Assembly: GCA_944391635.1 (NCBI GenBank)
Contig: CALXUL010000017.1
Location: 1-16,310 of the forward strand
Origin: an uncultured Clostridia bacterium
GTDB taxonomy: Bacteria > Bacillota > Clostridia > UBA1381
Reading direction: 5' to 3'
Length of the DNA stretch: 16,310 nucleotides
Part shown: positions 14,249 to 16,310 of the stretch, piece by piece
How the letters are laid out: the number at the start of each line of letters is the position of its first letter
Numbering within the stretch: position 1 is the stretch's first letter
The notes under the pieces: generated by a model
Database searches by the model: none
What the model was told of the DNA's origin: nothing
Seen by the model: the letters and a program-made list of their open reading frames with translations, nothing else
Made by a program: the position numbers and the translations under genes

Positions 14249-16054
14249 ATGGATGGATTTGTTCAGGCTGTTACCCAGATAAATAATGCGGTAAATGGAT
14301 TTATATGGGGAGTGCCGATGTTGGCGCTTCTGATTGCGACGGGAGTTTTTATGACCGTGCGCACAAAATTTTTTCAAGTACGAAAGGCAAAGCATGTAGG
14401 TGATGAAACCTTTTTTGCCATATTTAAAAAGAAGGGCGTAACCAAAACAAACGAAAAACGCGCTATATCGCAGTTTCAGGCTCTGTCTACGGCATTGGCT
14501 GCAACTATCGGAACAGGTAATATTGCCGGTGTTGCGACAGCAATTACGGTCGGAGGTCCCGGTGCGGTTTTTTGGATGTGGCTTTCGGCATTTTTTGGGA
14601 TGATGACAAATTATTCCGAAAATGTTTTGGGTATATATTACCGCAGAAAAAATGTTAAAGGTGAATGGTCAGGCGGCGCAATGTATTATCTTCGCGACGG
14701 GCTTGACAATAAGTTTGGTAAGTTTCTGGCGGTGTTGTTTTCAATTTTCTGTGTACTGGCATCTTTCGGAATAGGAAATATGACCCAGATAAATTCAATC
14801 TCCAGCGCGCTGTATGATTCCTTTAATGTTCCGGCGATGGCAACGGGTATTGTACTTGCTATTATAGCAGGGCTTGTTATAGTGGGCGGAATAAAGAGAA
14901 TTGCAAGTGTGACCGAGAAGCTTGTGCCATTTATGGCGCTTGCATATATTGCTGGTGCGATTATAATTATTGTTCTCAATATACAAAATGTTCCGGGTGT
15001 GTTTGTAAGCATATTTAAGGGTGCGTTCGGATTTAAGGCTGCTGCGGGCGGAATTGTCGGTGCAGCAATTAAACAGGCTATAACGATGGGCTTTAAGCGC
15101 GGTGTGTTTTCAAATGAGGCAGGGCTTGGTTCGTCGGTTATGGTTCACAGCGCATCAAATGTAAAAGAACCTGTTGTGCAGGGTATGTGGGGCATATTTG
15201 AGGTTTTTGCCGATACAATCGTTGTTTGTACTTTAACAGCGCTTGTAATTTTATCTTCAGGTGTGGTAAAGCCGCTGGATATTACAACAGAAAAGCTCGG
15301 TGTTATAACAATAGATGAGCAAACCCGTCTTGAAATGGCGATTGATGAGGCGACAGCGGCTGCACAAAGTCAAGGCAGAACTCTATCAAGCGAGGAGTTG
15401 GCAAATATTAAACCCAAAAGCCTTCAAAAGATAAACCTCTATGATTATCCAATACAAGAGGTGACTTATTCTGAAGAACTTGAGGAAAGTCTTGATGATG
15501 AATCACAGGTTATGGTAGCTTTATCAGAGGAAGGAGGGATTTTAGGGATACTGAATACCGATACTGATGTTGTTATATCTCTTGATGATAAACCATACAG
15601 CGAAACTTATGGTATGCAGCTTGATGGAGTACCGTTTGTAAGTACGGCGTTTTCACACGGGTTCGGCAATTTTGCAGGTGGGTTTGTTTCGATAGCTATT
15701 TTGCTGTTTGCGTTCTCAACTGTTCTTGGCTGGTCATTCTACGGGACTAAAGCGTGTGAGTTTTTGTTCGGAACACGCGCGACGGTTGTGTATAAGGTAA
15801 TATTTGTGTTGTTTATAGTAGTAGGCGCAACAATGAGTCTTGACCTGGCATGGAGTATTGCTGATACGCTAAACGGACTTATGGCGATTCCGAACTTGAT
15901 AGGCGTATTGACTCTGTCTGGGACGGTGGTTGCGATTACCAGAAATTACGCAAAGCGTAAATTCTCAGGCGATGAATCTATTCAGCCGATGCTGTCTATC
16001 TTCCCGGATATACAGGCTGAACAGGAAGCAAAGCTTGATATAGAAGAAGATTAA
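14249..16054 (+). CDS. Sodium:alanine/glycine-type symporter (AGCS family) with a loop insertion
   Basis: A 601-residue membrane protein of the AGCS (alanine or glycine:cation symporter) family, importing small neutral amino acids with Na+ or H+. Family signs include 'VPMLALLIATGVFMTVRTKFFQ', 'FQALSTALAATIGTGNIAGVA', 'GPGAVFWMWLSAFFGM', 'FKRGVFSNEAGLGS', and near the C-terminus 'LFAFSTVLGWSFYGTKACEFLFG' and 'NGLMAIPNLIGVL' (given in part where long). Usual length is about 440-490. The excess is an acidic, non-hydrophobic stretch at about residues 339-458, between the segment ending 'LVILSSG' and 'DGVPFVSTAF', where relatives have a short link. It keeps all flanking membrane segments, so the gene is not broken. 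It has its own promoter and terminator. The exact substrate cannot be told. Confidence 0.93.
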   Translation: MDGFVQAVTQINNAVNGFIWGVPMLALLIATGVFMTVRTKFFQVRKAKHVGDETFFAIFKKKGVTKTNEKRAISQFQALSTALAATIGTGNIAGVATAITVGGPGAVFWMWLSAFFGMMTNYSENVLGIYYRRKNVKGEWSGGAMYYLRDGLDNKFGKFLAVLFSIFCVLASFGIGNMTQINSISSALYDSFNVPAMATGIVLAIIAGLVIVGGIKRIASVTEKLVPFMALAYIAGAIIIIVLNIQNVPGVFVSIFKGAFGFKAAAGGIVGAAIKQAITMGFKRGVFSNEAGLGSSVMVHSASNVKEPVVQGMWGIFEVFADTIVVCTLTALVILSSGVVKPLDITTEKLGVITIDEQTRLEMAIDEATAAAQSQGRTLSSEELANIKPKSLQKINLYDYPIQEVTYSEELEESLDDESQVMVALSEEGGILGILNTDTDVVISLDDKPYSETYGMQLDGVPFVSTAFSHGFGNFAGGFVSIAILLFAFSTVLGWSFYGTKACEFLFGTRATVVYKVIFVLFIVVGATMSLDLAWSIADTLNGLMAIPNLIGVLTLSGTVVAITRNYAKRKFSGDESIQPMLSIFPDIQAEQEAKLDIEED

Positions 16055-16055
16055 A

Positions 16056-16105
16056 ATTATAAAACCGGCAATTGCAAAGCATTATGCAATTGCCGGTTTT
16101 ATAAT
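16056..16105 (+). terminator. Terminator with 21-bp perfect stem after the symporter gene
   Basis: The 21 nt at 16056-16076 are perfectly complementary to 16085-16105 with an 8-nt loop. The GC core CCGGCAATTGCA is followed on the 3' side by TTTTATAAT. It starts 2 nt after the stop codon. The symmetry means it can act on both strands. Confidence 0.85.
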
Positions 16106-16139
16106 ACGTTGACAGCAGATGCCTGTAAAATCAGAAAAA

Positions 16140-16165
16140 CGGCGCAAGAATAGCGCCGCTTTTTT
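16140..16165. terminator. Second, bidirectional terminator at the right edge
   Basis: CGGCGC (16140-16145) pairs with GCGCCG (16153-16158), loop AAGAATA. On the plus strand C then T6 follow; on the minus strand T5 follows (complement of AAAAA at 16135-16139). It probably serves the minus-strand gene entering from the right as well as a backup for the symporter. Confidence 0.8.
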
Positions 16166-16234
16166 GTTAAGATTAAAAATATTCTTTTGAAATTCTGAGT
16201 AGAATTTTTAAAAATTTTAAATAAAACTCATTAT

Positions 16235-16310
16235 TTACTTTTTTGCCCTCAAAAACAGTGCCAGCAAAAGAAAAATCAATGCTGCAACAAAGTCTATTAT
16301 AATACTGCTG
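16235..16310 (-). CDS. Probable C-terminal end of a membrane protein, 3' fragment only
   Basis: On the minus strand the frame from the right edge to the TAA at 16237-16235 encodes 24 residues: 'IIIDFVAALIFLLLALFLRAKK' after two serines. This is a single membrane-spanning segment with a short positive tail, a common C-terminus, and a terminator lies about 70 nt downstream in the right orientation. Only the tail is visible, so the family is unknown. A competing minus-strand frame is open longer (45 codons) but reads as unremarkable sequence. Confidence 0.4.
   Translation of the reverse strand, partial: SSIIIDFVAALIFLLLALFLRAKK

Noticed and set aside
16109..16137. TTGACA at 16109-16114 as a promoter reading right
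   Set aside because: Perfect -35 hexamer but no -10-like sequence at 16-18 nt, and it sits between two terminators.

Overview
The window looks like a chromosomal segment from an anaerobic, spore-forming or formerly spore-forming member of the Clostridia. The evidence is AT-leaning but mixed codon use, strong Shine-Dalgarno sequences, a SpoIIM-like gene beside a XerD-like recombinase, a DegV/FakB lipid-binding protein, a DUF362-ferredoxin fusion, archaeal-type phosphoglycerate mutase, Bacillus-type ProS, and a cell-wall stalk/NPCBM protein. I cannot name the genus from sequence alone. I see no rRNA, tRNA, CRISPR, prophage or insertion sequence.

Layout. (1) Positions 1-2914 hold a plus-strand run: a 5'-truncated AzlC-type amino-acid exporter subunit without an AzlD partner, an M19 dipeptidase, a SpoIIM-like membrane protein, and a XerD-like tyrosine recombinase in which three of the six catalytic positions appear replaced. 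It ends in a terminator near 2980-3019. (2) Positions 3295-12044 form one apparent transcription unit with a sigma-A promoter and a strong terminator. Its genes are DUF362/ferredoxin, trmL, DegV family, apgM, AI-2E family permease, metG and proS, with gaps from 5 to 34 nt. It combines tRNA modification and charging with glycolysis and lipid or membrane functions. No T-box leader is visible in front of metG or proS. (3) Positions 12106-12417 hold the most unusual non-coding sequence in the window. A promoter places transcription start at the foot of a long imperfect stem. This is followed by competing hairpins, a terminator with a mutually exclusive alternative fold, and then a short secreted stalk/NPCBM gene. 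That gene appears to carry a 1-nt deletion in an A-tract right after its start codon. (4) Positions 13165-14052 hold a convergent terminator and a minus-strand, cysteine-rich conserved protein of unknown function. Its upstream region contains two 16-bp perfect palindromes centred 20 bp apart. (5) Positions 14176-16105 hold a divergent promoter and an AGCS sodium:alanine-type symporter with about 110 extra residues in one loop, closed by a 21-bp-stem terminator. (6) The right edge probably holds the C-terminal end of a minus-strand membrane protein behind a bidirectional terminator.

Four apparent starts were moved because a well-placed Shine-Dalgarno and family length favour an internal codon (DegV 5059, metG 8353, the minus-strand cysteine-rich gene 14052) or because the frame runs off the edge (azlC). 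The best candidates for new biology are the structured RNA region, the active-site-degenerate XerD-like protein next to spoIIM, and the symporter with the large loop insertion.
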